In this document: positions 46,118-57,367 of the stretch, piece after piece
Layout: every line of letters begins with the position of its first letter
How positions within the stretch are numbered: the first letter of the stretch is position 1
Assembly (NCBI GenBank): GCA_051294375.1
Contig: CM119271.1
Location: 14,886,770 to 14,950,769, forward strand
DNA length: 64,000 nucleotides
Reading direction: 5' to 3'
Source: Paraspadella gotoi
Lineage: Eukaryota; Chaetognatha
The notes under the pieces: model-generated
What the model was told of the DNA's origin: nothing
Database searches by the model: none
Seen by the model: only the letters and a program-made list of their open reading frames with translations
Translations under genes and position numbers: made by a program

Positions 46118-48284
46118 ATGAATTTAAAGATCTCATCTTTGGCTCGGTCTTTGCTGCGAGCTCGAGCAACGACGTCCCAAGTCTCGATCCCGGCGTCTTT
46201 CCAGTGTCTTATTTCGGCGGCGCCTCCATTCTTAGAGACGTCTCAGTTCCGCCGCTCTCACACGGTAAAGGACTCCATGCCCGGCGACAAAATCTCTCTA
46301 AAGGATGTCGACCCTATCGAAGCGACCCGGCCGTTTTTCGACCAAGACCACGGCGCGCACCAGTACCAGATTCACGAGATTTACGCAGCAATTACTGGTG
46401 AGAGTGATATCGTTAAAATATCTGGCATTTTGAATCTGATTTGATTGAAGGAGGCGACTACATTTCTCGACACCGCGCGCAGATTTGACAGGTGGCAAGA
46501 GAACTTTCACCCAGAAGCTCGATTTACTGATAGAGCATGTGGCGAGCACCGTGGACAGCGATACCAAAACTATGGCAGACAGTTTCCAGGTGGCCTGGGT
46601 CCGACTCTCAGATCCAGCCATAAGAGAAAGGTATATCAATGTTCACATGCACGTGCGCCTCGGAGTCCTTCTCGAAGATTTGGACGCCTTCAGCGTCTGG
46701 ATTGGTTTCGTGCACAATCATAAGATCCTGAGAGACCCCAGTATCTCATCCAAGTTTAAGGTGGGAAGTTAATAAAATATTGGGAGGTGCTCGTTTCCGT
46801 TGGTTATTATGTGAAAATGTGAATGTTGATTGACGAGAGCTTTCTTTCTTCAACCATTGCTTTCGACGAAAAGAGTCCCGTAACGATAGTGACAGCATCA
46901 GTCGATCGCATCTACTTGAAAAAAGGCGATATAGACGCCACCCAGGACGTCAAACTCGTGGGTTGCGTCACCTGGGTCGGCACCTCCTCTATGGAAGTGA
47001 CGATACAGCTCCGGCGCCAAAGCCAAGACCCTACAGAAAACGAGATGGAGGTGCTGCTCCAGGCCCGCTTCAACGTCTCCGCCCGTCATCCTGTGACTTT
47101 AGGCAGCGAGAAAGTGTCGTCGCTCAAACCCGAGGGTCCTACTCAAATGATGCTGTTTGACTTCGGGGTTGAGAGCGCCATAAAACGAAAGAACGAGAGC
47201 TCAGAGTCTCTCTTCGTGACGAGCCCCTCGGCGGAGGAATCCGTTCTGCTTCATCAACTCTTCCTCGACACTCTCGACCAGGAGCGAAGCTACTTCGACT
47301 TGCGACTCATTCCCGACGACGCCGTCTGGATGGAGAAGACTTCCCTGCAGAACGTCTTCGTGACTCAACCGCAAGAGCGCAACGTTTATCACAAAATCTT
47401 CGGCGGCTACTTGATGCGCATCGCCTACGAGCTCGCCGACGCCAACGCGACGCTCTTTTCTCCTTCTCGCCCCATTCCCTACTTTGTGGACACCATCATC
47501 TTTCGGAGGTCGGTCGACCTCGGCCACCTGCTCTTTCTATCTTGTCAAGTCGTCTACTCCAAGGACACCCGCATGCAGGGGCGTATATTTTCTTTCCTTC
47601 CTTTTCAGTTGCGCCGCGAGTACTCGCCTCCGTCGGTCTCTCACCATTTACGTTAAAAAAAGCTCATAATTCGCTTATACTTGGTTTGCTCATTTGGGAA
47701 AAACCTGAATTCTAACTTCTAAGTTAAAGAATTCTCATATAAATTATATAAAATAAAAGACGAGATTCCTATGCAGTACGTGATCACAAAGTAAATGCGG
47801 CATATTTTGGTATATTCTGGTTGTTTTAAATGAAACTTTGAAAAGTAGTGACATGTTATACATAAATTTCATAGTCATGTGATCACGAGGAAGTATGATG
47901 AAATACACGTAAAAAGAAAGTCACTGCGGCGCAACTCATTATTGGATGGACCGAAATTTTTTTGGTTTTTTTGTTGGCTTTCTTTCGTCTTCGGAGAAGG
48001 ATATTTTCAGTTAAATTATTTATTCATACTCTTTCCCTTCCATCTCATCTGGTGTCGTGCAGACTCGGGTCTTGGCAGAGTCCTTGGACCCAAAGTTCGG
48101 CGTGAAAAAGGTCACCAATGTTTTCTACTTCACCTTTGAAAACGTTAGCGGGCAAATGATGCCGACGGTGTTGCCTCGCTCCTATTCCGAATGCATGCTG
48201 TATATCGACGGAAGGCGTCATTTCAAGAGAGTCATTAACGAGAGAGAAAAGGAAAAGAAAAGGCAGCTGCACAAGTTGACGTGA
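46118..48284 (+). CDS. ACOT9: Acyl-CoA thioesterase 9, mitochondrial
   Basis: Double-hotdog thioesterase of the mitochondrial matrix that hydrolyses acyl-CoAs to free acids and CoA. Exons 46118-46397, 46483-46760, 46874-47578, 48063-48284; 494 aa. The N terminus is basic with few acidic residues (ISSLARSLLRARATTSQVSI), as expected for a presequence. Family matches include VRLGVLLEDLDAFSVWIGF, the first-hotdog VSWVG-equivalent GCVTWVGTSSMEV, HPQERN-type TQPQERNVYHKIFGGYLMR, and the C-terminal TNVFYFTF and YSECMLYIDGRRHF. The final intron is a problem: alignment places the junction at ATGCAG, but the next bases are GGGCGT, so the donor is GG instead of GT. Everything else is intact. Confidence 0.93.
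47608..47946. repeat. Dispersed repeat family 3, copy 1, in ACOT9 last intron
   Basis: Begins gttgcgccgcgagtactcg and ends tgcggcgcaact, so gttgcgccgc forms inverted ends. About 170 bp of the right part is an inverted copy of 54415-54595 in TBPL1 intron 1 (gttgcgccgcagtgactttc, then atgaaatttatgtataaca, then aaatatgccg and atcacgt). It lies only about 30 bp after the odd GG donor. Confidence 0.75.
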
Positions 48285-48476
48285 ACAGAGGGGCTTGCGT
48301 GTTGTCGGTGCTTAGACTTAGTTTGTTTTTGTCCACATTTTTTATTTATTGTCAATTTCATAAGCGTCCCTTCTTTTTCTAATCCACCATTTTTTTCATT
48401 TTTACAAACGATAAAGAATAAATACATATAATTTAAATACAAACTTATAAGCGGTTTTGAAGTAAATCGCTAAAGG

Positions 48477-51400
48477 ATGGAAATCGACGACCCACCGCCG
48501 CTGCCGGACAACGTGATGGTCGAGGTGCGCCTCTTCATCCTCGGATGTTCGGCCAAGCCGGTGGAGACTTCGGGCGTGGCGTCTCTCTACTCGCCGGAAC
48601 AGGCCCAGCTGGCCATGCATCTCCTCCGGACGCTACCTTGCGCCAGATCGGCTGTCTTCGAGTATCTGTGCAACGTTTTCGACGAGGCGGTCAGGTGCCA
48701 CCTGGTCTACAAGAACACCCGGGGCAACTCTAATCAGGCGAGTTGTCATCAATGTTCGTGTTTAATAATGATTTATATTGAACATTTCTTGACTCCTTAG
48801 TCGACTTCCGACTTGGAGACTCTCAATTCCGTCGTCGCCCGCGTCGAATCCCTTCTCCTCGACTTTGTCTCCACGAATCCCCTTTCGTGGGCGCCCATCG
48901 TCTCCGCCTGGTCCATCGAACTCCTCGGCCAAATTTCCTCCAAGTATTCCCAGCAGTTTGTCCGCGGCGCCAACGCCTCCAACGTCGCCCTCCAGGAAAT
49001 GTTCCAAGTCTTCACCACCTGCCCCTCCTCCGCCTCTCTCCTGGAGATCACATCCCGCTGCGTCTCCACCCTCATCGCCTCCTGCCCCGATCTCTGCGTC
49101 AACGAACTCCTCAACACTTCCGTTCGCCACGCCCCCGCCTTCGATTGGGTCGTCGCCCACGTGGGGTCGCGTTATCCGCGGACGATCATCTCGAGAGTCA
49201 TCAACGTCGGCCTTCGGGACTTTTGCACCTACCACTGCCGAAGGGACGGACTCGGCGGGGGCGCTAAACGCGAACCTGGCGCGCCGGGCCCGACCGCTGT
49301 CAAACAGGAAGCCCTACTCTCGGCCAAAATGTCCTCGGTCACGGGCATCCTCAACTACCTGGCCACTCGCGGACACAAGGGCGACATTCACCTCGCCTTC
49401 CACTCGATGTTTCAGGATTCTCTGTCGCCGCTAGACGCACCGGACGAGGACGATGGCGGATCGGCGGTGAGTCTCAATTTAGAGGCGTCGCTGCAGCTGG
49501 CCACACTTCCATACCTCCTTCATCTCGCCTCTCTCTCTCCCGCACTCTGGAAAATCCTTGCTCCCGATCTTGTCGCCAGCTTCTCCAAGCCGGCGACGCT
49601 GAGGCAGCTGGCCGAGCATATAGAGACTTGGTTGGCCGAAACGCTCATCATAGGGTAAGTTAATTTTATCTTAGGTAAGACGTCCTTACCTTTTCGTTAA
49701 ATTCCTCTCTCTCTCTCTCTCTTTTAGCTACCGTCAGCAGCTCCTCGCTCTGACGGTTCGCCTCATTTGCCAAACTGATGATTCACTCGCACTTGACATT
49801 TACGACCTTCTACTGCGTACGGCCGACCCCGAGTCATTCACCGCCAACGACGAAGACGACGACGACGCCGACGATGAAGCGCCTTTCGTTCCAGACGTGG
49901 TTCGCGGCGTCGCCCTCACCATCCTCGACCACCTCATGCTTACCTTGCAACGCCGCGTCCACGCCTCCTTTAAAGATCGCGCCGACGTTCCCTTCCTCAT
50001 CGCGCTAAAACCCAACTGGTCGGCGCTCTGTCAGACGTTAACGAGGGAGTCCGGGATGGCGCCGCGGCTGGAATCCGGCGTTGTGCGGCTGCTGTCGTAC
50101 CTGGCGCTGCAATCGGAATCGTTGATGGGCAACGTTGTGTCTCATGTGCTGCTGGACTCGCAGACGCCACGAAAGGCGCTGCTGTTCTTTGCCGTCGTGT
50201 CAGGAGTTCAGACTGCGACGGCGCACGTGATGTCGGTCGTGTTGCAAGGCTTCGTCGAGTCACTCCTTTCCCTTTCCGACGAGACTGTCGTCCATCGCGC
50301 TCTCGTCAACCTCGATCACATCCTTCGAGCCGAACGCGTCAACAACCGCCTTCCCTCCTCCTCCGCCGCCGCCCCTTCCCGGCCCGGGCTCATGCCCCTG
50401 CCGGTCATTCGCGAGTGCCTCCGTTCGGCCCCGACCCTCGCCGCTCTGGCCCGCGTTCTCGCCGCCTTTCCATCGGCTCGTGTCTTGTCGCGATGTCTGC
50501 GGTTACTTCTCGTTTTGGGTTTGAATCGGTAGGTTTCCCTGGAGAGATTTAATCTTAATTTAAACTGTAAACTGACCTAAAAACGATTTCTCCCAAAGAT
50601 CGTCGATGGCGTCGTCGACTCTCCTCGCCGCCGGCGTCGCCATCAACTTCTTCAAATTGGCGTCGGAGTCGTCGTCGTCGGCGGCGGCGGCGGCTCCGGC
50701 GCGGGCCGAGTCCGTCAAAACGATGAGACTCTGTTCCCAATTCCTCGCCAGACTGTGCCAGCGATCGCCTTCGATCAGGGCCGTCGTGCTGAGGGCGTTG
50801 TTGGAGGGATGCTTGAGCAAGGAGTTCGGAAATTTGTTCTCGACGCCGTCCGAACGTCAAGTGAGAACATTTATTTGTTCGTTTCTTTCATTCCTTCCAA
50901 TTCGTTCGTTTCTTCCTTCATTTCTTTCGTTCACTTTAATATCTCTCTCCCTCCCCCTCCCTCTCTCCCCCCAGTCTCCTCCAACCATTTCCGACTCGTC
51001 TCGAATCGGCGGTCATTCCTTCTCCACTGAGCCCATTGCCGCCGTCGTCGGCCTCAAGGACGACAACCTCTCCCTGCCCGCGCGCCGCTCGGGTCGCTCC
51101 CTTCCCTCCGGCGTCATCGGCGAGGGTTTACGGCGTCGGTCGTCCGATAACGCCGCCCGCGCCGCCGACGTGGACGACGACGCAGCGAGAAAGTTTAACA
51201 AAGCCGTTTTGATGGAGACATTTTACAGGTGAAAGGATCATCTACATCTTGATGAGAATTTTGATCTCTTAACTTGTGCTTGATGCTGCAGATGTTGCTG
51301 CAACCAAGAACTGGAAGACCTAGCCGAGACGTCGTCGGCCGGTTCAGTGGTGGCGCCCCCGAAGAAGCCCCCGCGACTCGCCCCTTCCAAGGCGGCGGCG

Positions 51401-52302
51401 ACGAGCCTCTCCCATCTCCTTGTCGACCTGGTTTCGCCCGACGTTCTTTCCAACGGCGTCGCTTGGCCGGAGGAAGACGCCGTCCGTCACACCGTCGAGA
51501 GGGACCTCACCATCAAGAAGAGGCTGCAGGAGCACGAGGTCGGCTTTCGTGGAATGTTTTATAGATAAATGCTCCCTCTATTTCCGGAAGACAACACCCC
51601 TCCCAATAATAGATGAATAACAATATATAATTTTATATATATATAATTTTATACCTTAGGTTATCATTGATATCCTCGACCTCGTGGCCAAGGGCGGCGC
51701 CGCGGCACTCCTTCCTTCCATGGTCATTCTCCGTGCCTGGACAGCGGCGCTCATTCTCTTTTGGGATTCGAACCGGGATTCCAATCCCGGCGCCGCCTCC
51801 TCCACTTGGTAGGGTCCTTGTTTTATTGCTATCATAATAAAGTCTCTAATAAAAAAGGTAATAATTAATTAATTAATATAAAAACCGGTTAACAGGTACT
51901 ACGGGGCCTCGCTACGACTAATCAGAATTATGGCGGTGGGAAATCTCCTGCCTCATCCCCTGGCACACTCGGACGAGCTCTTCGAGTTTACTGCGCCTTT
52001 CGAGAGGTGAAACAATGGAGTGATGAGGCGATCGATTCTCCAATTCGATGTCTTCTTAACTTCCTTCTCCTCCCCCGCCCCCCCCCAGATATCTCCTCCT
52101 CGCCAACATCTGGCGTTTCATGAAGGAAGTTCCGCTCGCGGGCGACGCGGACGACGAAGCCATCGAGGCGCGCCTCCGCGACGTCGACCCCAAATTCGTC
52201 GAGGTCATGCGGTCGGTGCTGAACGCCAACATCGCCGGCGCCAGTCACCTCTTCGGCTTTTTGTTTCCGGCCGATTCCGACAAGATGGCGTCCGCGACGT
52301 GA
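48477..52302 (+). CDS. INTS5: Integrator complex subunit 5
   Basis: Helical-repeat scaffold subunit of the Integrator complex, which cleaves snRNA and paused Pol II transcripts in the nucleus. Nine exons: 48477-48737, 48801-49654, 49728-50528, 50599-50860, 50975-51228, 51292-51538, 51660-51808, about 51896-52006, 52089-52302. About 1050 aa (human about 1019). Clear matches are NPLSWAPIVSAWSIELLGQI, SCPDLCVNELLNTSVRHAPA followed by FDWVVAHVGSRYP, ISRVINVGLRDFC, and AWPEEDAVRHTVERDLTI. The C terminus EVMRSVLNANIAGASHLFGF resembles the human HSVLHRNIDRLGLFSGRF end. Intron 1 needs a GC donor (CAG|GCGAGT) for phase 0. ACOT9 ends only 190 bp upstream, so the promoter is compact. Confidence 0.95.
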
Positions 52303-53267
52303 GACGTTTCTCTTTTTCTGAGAAAAGAATTTGAAAGAGATTTAAATCTTTGGTTTCGTTTCTGGGAGACATTTTGAACCAAATTGGAACGGAAACTTGG
52401 CGGGACTTGGAATTACAGCTTCGTCGAAAAAGCGACGAAGACTGAGAAATCTCTCCTTCTCTCCTGCGCGGCTGAAGAGTCTCTCTCCCTCGGGTTTACA
52501 TTCATCCGTCTAGGGGACGGACGGGACTCACAAGTTTACTCGAGATGGCTTGAGTTAATCCCGATTCCCCCCCCCCCAAATGCCATTGATAATACCTTTT
52601 TCTGCAAATGTGATTATAGTTAATTTACTGTTAGTTTTATTTTCTTTTTACAGATATATTTTTTTTTTCGCAAAGAGAGCGTTTTTACGAAACCAACTCA
52701 TTCTCGTACCACCACAGTCTCTTTCTGATGACGACTACCGAGTCACGATGGAGTGACCTTAAATAATCTCGCGGATTCTCCTACTCCTTTGCCCGAGGAG
52801 AATCAGGTGGGCATTTTATATTTTTATCATTCTACATTTGATTTGGGGGATAAGGATTAAAGCAGAAAATAACAGTTCTGAGGCTAATGCGGAGTACGAT
52901 ACAGTATTTTTTTCGATCTCATACTTAAGCCCTAAGTATTCGCTATTCACTATTCAGCCTAAAGTTAACGGAATGATCCTTTTATTCAATAGAATCAGGT
53001 TCAAAACTTTATATACAACTACATTGATAAGTTAATAAACTCGACTGAAAGCTGGCAAGGTCCCGCTATCGCTATCGCGGCTGTTTTTATCTCGTAAGCT
53101 TGTCAAAAGTCACTGGAGATATAACTTCGTATTTATTGAATGAATGGATAATTTTTTTTTAGCCTATTGCACCAATTTCATATTTCGCTTAGCAAGAATC
53201 CATCCAAGTTTTTTCTCTCCTCCCGTCCCAAGTTTCGGCCCCCTTTCTCCTCCGCCTTCTCTTAACG
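52303..53267. other. Intergenic between INTS5 and TBPL1
   Basis: AT-rich with a C run of 10 near 52569 and a partial copy of repeat family 1 at 53125-53190. No gene was seen. Confidence 0.5.
53125..53190 (+). repeat. Dispersed repeat family 1, partial copy E
   Basis: Reverse complement reads atatgaaattggtgcaa, then ttatccattcattcaataa, matching the end of copies A and B. Confidence 0.55.
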
Positions 53268-55653
53268 ATGGATTACTTCTTCGACACATCTGCCGCGGCC
53301 ACTTATGGCGGCGACTTTGACTTCTCCTCCCAAACGACGTCTCCGTCGATGATGACTTCGTTGCCCGACTTTTCCGGCGGCGTCGGCTCCTCTTGTCTGG
53401 ACCCTGGCGGCGCCTTTTCATTTTACGGCGCTTCCACCGACCCTTCGGTCGATGGCGCCGGTTTCCCCGCTTCGTCGGACGCTTCCTCCCTTTCGGCGAC
53501 GGAAACGACGGTGCCCGACGCAGCGGCCAATGGCGCATCAGCAGCCGCCGCCGAGCAAGTGTCGTCGTCGTCGTCTTCGTCTGAGGCGTCGACTAGGATC
53601 GAATCTCCGTCTTCCGGCCAAACGCGGGATCCAACTTCGGGTTCCAACGAAGGCTCATTGGACGATCACGCCGCCGCGGCGTCTTCATCCTCTTCCGCAA
53701 CTTCTGTCGCCGACTCGGGCTACTCCGACTTTCCGACGTCATCGTCGTCTTCAGAGACGATTCCCCCACCGACCGCCGAGGAAACCGACTCAACCGCCGC
53801 AGACTCAGCCGCCGCCGCTGCCCCGCCGGAAGAACCCACCATCGACATTAACGTCAACAACGTGGTCTGCTCCTTCTCGGTCCGGTGCCACCTCAATCTT
53901 CGCAAGGTGGCGTTGGAGGGTTGCAATACCGAGTACAATCGGGAGCGCGCCATGGTTTGCATGAAGTTGCGCAATCCGCGAATCACCGCCTCCATTTGGA
54001 ACTCTGGCAAGATCACGTGCATCGGCGCCACCAGCGAGAATGACGCTAAAAAGGGGGCGCGCCGCGTGGCGCGGATTTTGTCGCGCATGGGAATGAACGT
54101 GCACTTTTGTCGGTTTCGCGTCGTCAACGTCCTCGCCTCTTGCACGATGCCCTTCGCGATCCGACTGCATAAGTTCTCGGAGAAATATCCAAAGGTAGGA
54201 GCGGTTGGTTTTGACGTAGAGGGGTTAATACTAATAGGGGAAGCCGGGTGGGGGGAGCATTAAGTCGAGAGAGAGAGAGAGAGAGAAAAAAAAAATATCG
54301 CAGAGTACGACAGTTTTCCTCGTTAGTATTAATAAATAATAATAATAATAATAATAATTAAAAAAATAATTGAATTATTGAATGAATGCGTTTTCCATTC
54401 AACAAGATCGGTACATACAATGTGTTGCGCCGCAGTGACTTTCTGTTCACGTGCATTTTTCTGTGATTACATGAAATTTATGTATAACAAATGTCTTATG
54501 GTTACTACTGTGCAAAGTTTTATTTCAAACAACCAGACATTACACGAAATATGCCGTATTTACTTTATGATCACGTGACCGTACTTTTTCACGACTACAC
54601 AAGTATGAAACGCATGCACAAGAAGCATTTAGTAATGTCTTACCAGTCTGCCAAGTATTAACTAAAATAACTTTCTTAGTTTGTGTATTTATGACACGTA
54701 CTGCATCGGAATTCTGTCTTTATAGTTTTAGGATTTCCTGAAGGCGGCGCTAGCAGTTACTTAGATTTGAGGTTTTTTCCTGTCTTAACAAATGACTACA
54801 TAATGAGTACATATAGGCGAGTACATAATGAGTATTTTTAACTTTAGTGGGTCAAACAGATCGAAAAGTGACTTATAGAGTAATTAAATAATGAAGGTGT
54901 TATCCCTTCCAGTATTCTGGAGTTTTCAACTTCGTATGCCGTCAGTTTTAATTATACTCTTCTTATTCATCATTGAAATTTTATAATCTCTTACAAACTC
55001 GCCCCGGATTCGCTCGTCAGCAAGTGGAATACGAACCGGAACTTCATCCGGGCGCCACCTACAAAATTAAGAATCCCAAAGCGTCACTGAAAATTTTCTC
55101 AACGGGTTCCATCACGATCACAGCCCCTGTCGTCTCTCACATCCAAAGCGCCGTCGAGCATATTTATCCGCGGTGAGAGAGAGAGAGGGGTGGGAGAAAG
55201 AGAGAGGGGGAGAGAGAGAGAGAGACTCTTTCATCTAATCCCCCTCTTTTATTCCTTCAGGGTCAAGGAATTTCGCATGGACGAAAGGGACAAAGAATCC
55301 GGCGAAATGGCGAATCTCGTTCCCAAGGTGAAAAATTATTAATTATTAATTTATCATTAATATTCATATTCATTCCACGTTCGATAGGCTTTCGTTCCGC
55401 TAAACACGAAGCACGGAAGAGTCAAGCTGGTCCCCAAGGGACCCTTTCACTCCAAATACAAACAAGTCGGTCAAGATCTCTTCACATTTTAAATTGATTG
55501 ATTTTTCTTGTCTCATCCTGTATTTATATCCGTTTACAGGTGATTCACCAACAAGATTTAGTAAAACGAGCGATCCAACAAGTCAAAGATATTGAGACCA
55601 GCGACGACGACCCAATGTACATGGGATACGACGATTCCGACGAAGAGTGCTAG
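53268..55653 (+). CDS. TBPL1: TBP-related factor 2 (TBP-like protein 1)
   Basis: Core-promoter factor that replaces TBP on a subset of TATA-less promoters; it binds TFIIA but not TATA DNA. Exons 53268-54194, 55021-55172, 55261-55327, 55388-55465, 55540-55653; 445 aa. The TBP-like saddle starts near residue 191 (TIDINVNNVVCSFSVRCHLN) and continues with LRKVALEGCN, MKLRNPRITASIWNSGKITC and IGATSENDAKKGARRVARIL. The second repeat has YEPELHPGATYKIKNPKASL and IFSTGSITITAP. These follow human TBPL1 closely, including changes at TBP's DNA-intercalating positions. Human TBPL1 is only 186 aa. Here a 190-residue Ser/Ala/acidic leader precedes the saddle and an 85-residue tail ending SDDDPMYMGYDDSDEEC follows it, reminiscent of the long TRF2 of insects. 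The start is the first ATG of the open frame. Confidence 0.96.
54415..54595. repeat. Dispersed repeat family 3, copy 2, in TBPL1 intron 1
   Basis: Inverted relative to 47775-47946 in ACOT9. Matching blocks include gttgcgccgcagtgactttc, catgaaatttatgtataaca, caaacaaccaga and gatcacgtga. Confidence 0.75.
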
Positions 55654-57367
55654 CATTTTTTTTATATTAAGAATTTTTTTGTTATACAGCATATCTTATT
55701 GCGAAGAAAGCATTTCGTCGCTCGAAAAAAAGGCCTCCTCGAAAAATCCCGGGGGGAGATAGCCTTTCGATGGTATTGCTTTAAAACAATGGTTTGGGAT
55801 TCGTTTTGAAGGCAAAATCAATTTACATTTGTGGTCGGTTTTCAAAAAAAATTTGGGTCGCGCGCTTATATGTTTTTCCCCTGGTAGGGAAAAAGGGAAA
55901 TAAGAAAAACAACTCAATACTCGGTTTCTGAACGTAACCCGGAAGAGTGGTTATTTAAAATTTAGAGAAAAGCGTAGTCCTCCCCCCCCCCTTTCACTAC
56001 CAGTTTTCTTCTCTTCTTTTCCCTTCCTCTCTCCTCTCCCCTCTCCCCCTTGCCCCGCAATATCCTTGACAACGAACTCTGATGGAAGACCTTTTTAACT
56101 GATGGCTTGAAATACTCTGAAAAAGTTTTTCTCTAGTTTAGGCGAGCTCTCTTTCAACCCCACCACCCACCCTACCTTCCAGCCTTTCAGCTCGCATTAG
56201 CGATTTAGTTATTATTTTTTATTTTGTAGTTAGGCCGTTTGAACAGTGCAAATATGTATATGTTAAAGTTGTAGGTTTTTTAACAACTTGGTTGCAAAAA
56301 TAAATGGTTTTTCTTATAAAAAAGGAAGGGGGGGAATTTTTCATCCAGTGAGCTATGGTCAAATGATAAATTATTAAATAGAATTCAAATGATCAAAATT
56401 AGAACGACAGTATCGGGAATTTTACTTTTGTTTTACGGCCGTTTTGCGGGATAGATTTTTAACAAATGCTTCGTAATAGCAATACAGTATGTAGGAAGAT
56501 AAAGTTTAAAGATTTTGATAATGTAAATATGTTATTGATAATTTTTCTTTAGTCCTTATTTCCTTACGCTCTATTTTTGAGTATCAGGCGCTTCTCGTCA
56601 GTTTTGTTAAATATGAATAATAATATTGCTAATTATTGCTATTTAACCAAAAGTGAACGAAAACAAAACGAATAACATCGTTTGTTTGTTTCAAACCTTT
56701 ATCGAACAATGATTATTTTTTGGATACAAGAATTTAATTCGTTCAATTGTTTTGTTTGTTTTTTTAACTTTGATACTACGACGCGAAATGATAGGAAATT
56801 CGCTGTACTTTAATTTTAAAAAGATCCATTTATTTATCGCGTTTCAAAACGAAGGCAATAAATAAAACAATTATAATTTGTCACAAGATACGTGACACGT
56901 GATACGCGTTTTTGCCGTCGCTTCCCGTTTAATTTCTTCTTTTTTTTTATCTAGTGATTCTTATAATTCTAAATCGATTCAATTATTTTATTAAACTTTC
57001 CCATTTATTCTTGCAATCGTCATCACAATATTTTCTTTTTCTATTTCCAATTCTTATTTCCCGCCTTCTCTTTTCTAATTTCCCGCCTTCTCTCCATTTT
57101 TTCATCTTCATCCTGAGAGGTGTCGTAATGAGAGACCTACCTTCTCTTTTTATTTTTTTAAAGGGCAAGTCTAAAACTAACGTTTCTCTAGATATTAAAT
57201 ACAAACGAAAAGTCTTTATATTTCAATAAATTATCATGTTTTGTCCTAATTTCTCTGTAGTTTAAACCATGATTCGCTCCTCGTTAACGAATCCCGACGA
57301 GACTCGCATCAATAAGAACGGATAATAAGGGCCAACTGCCTTCCCCCCCACCCCCCTCGTGGTCGCC
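55654..57367. other. Intergenic between TBPL1 and LMBRD2
   Basis: 1.7 kb, AT-rich, with a C run at about 55982-55992 and CT-rich sequence. A C run (57343-57357) stands just before the LMBRD2 ATG. Two short open frames (55696-55917 minus, 56954-57229 plus) show no recognisable protein. I see no gene. Confidence 0.5.
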
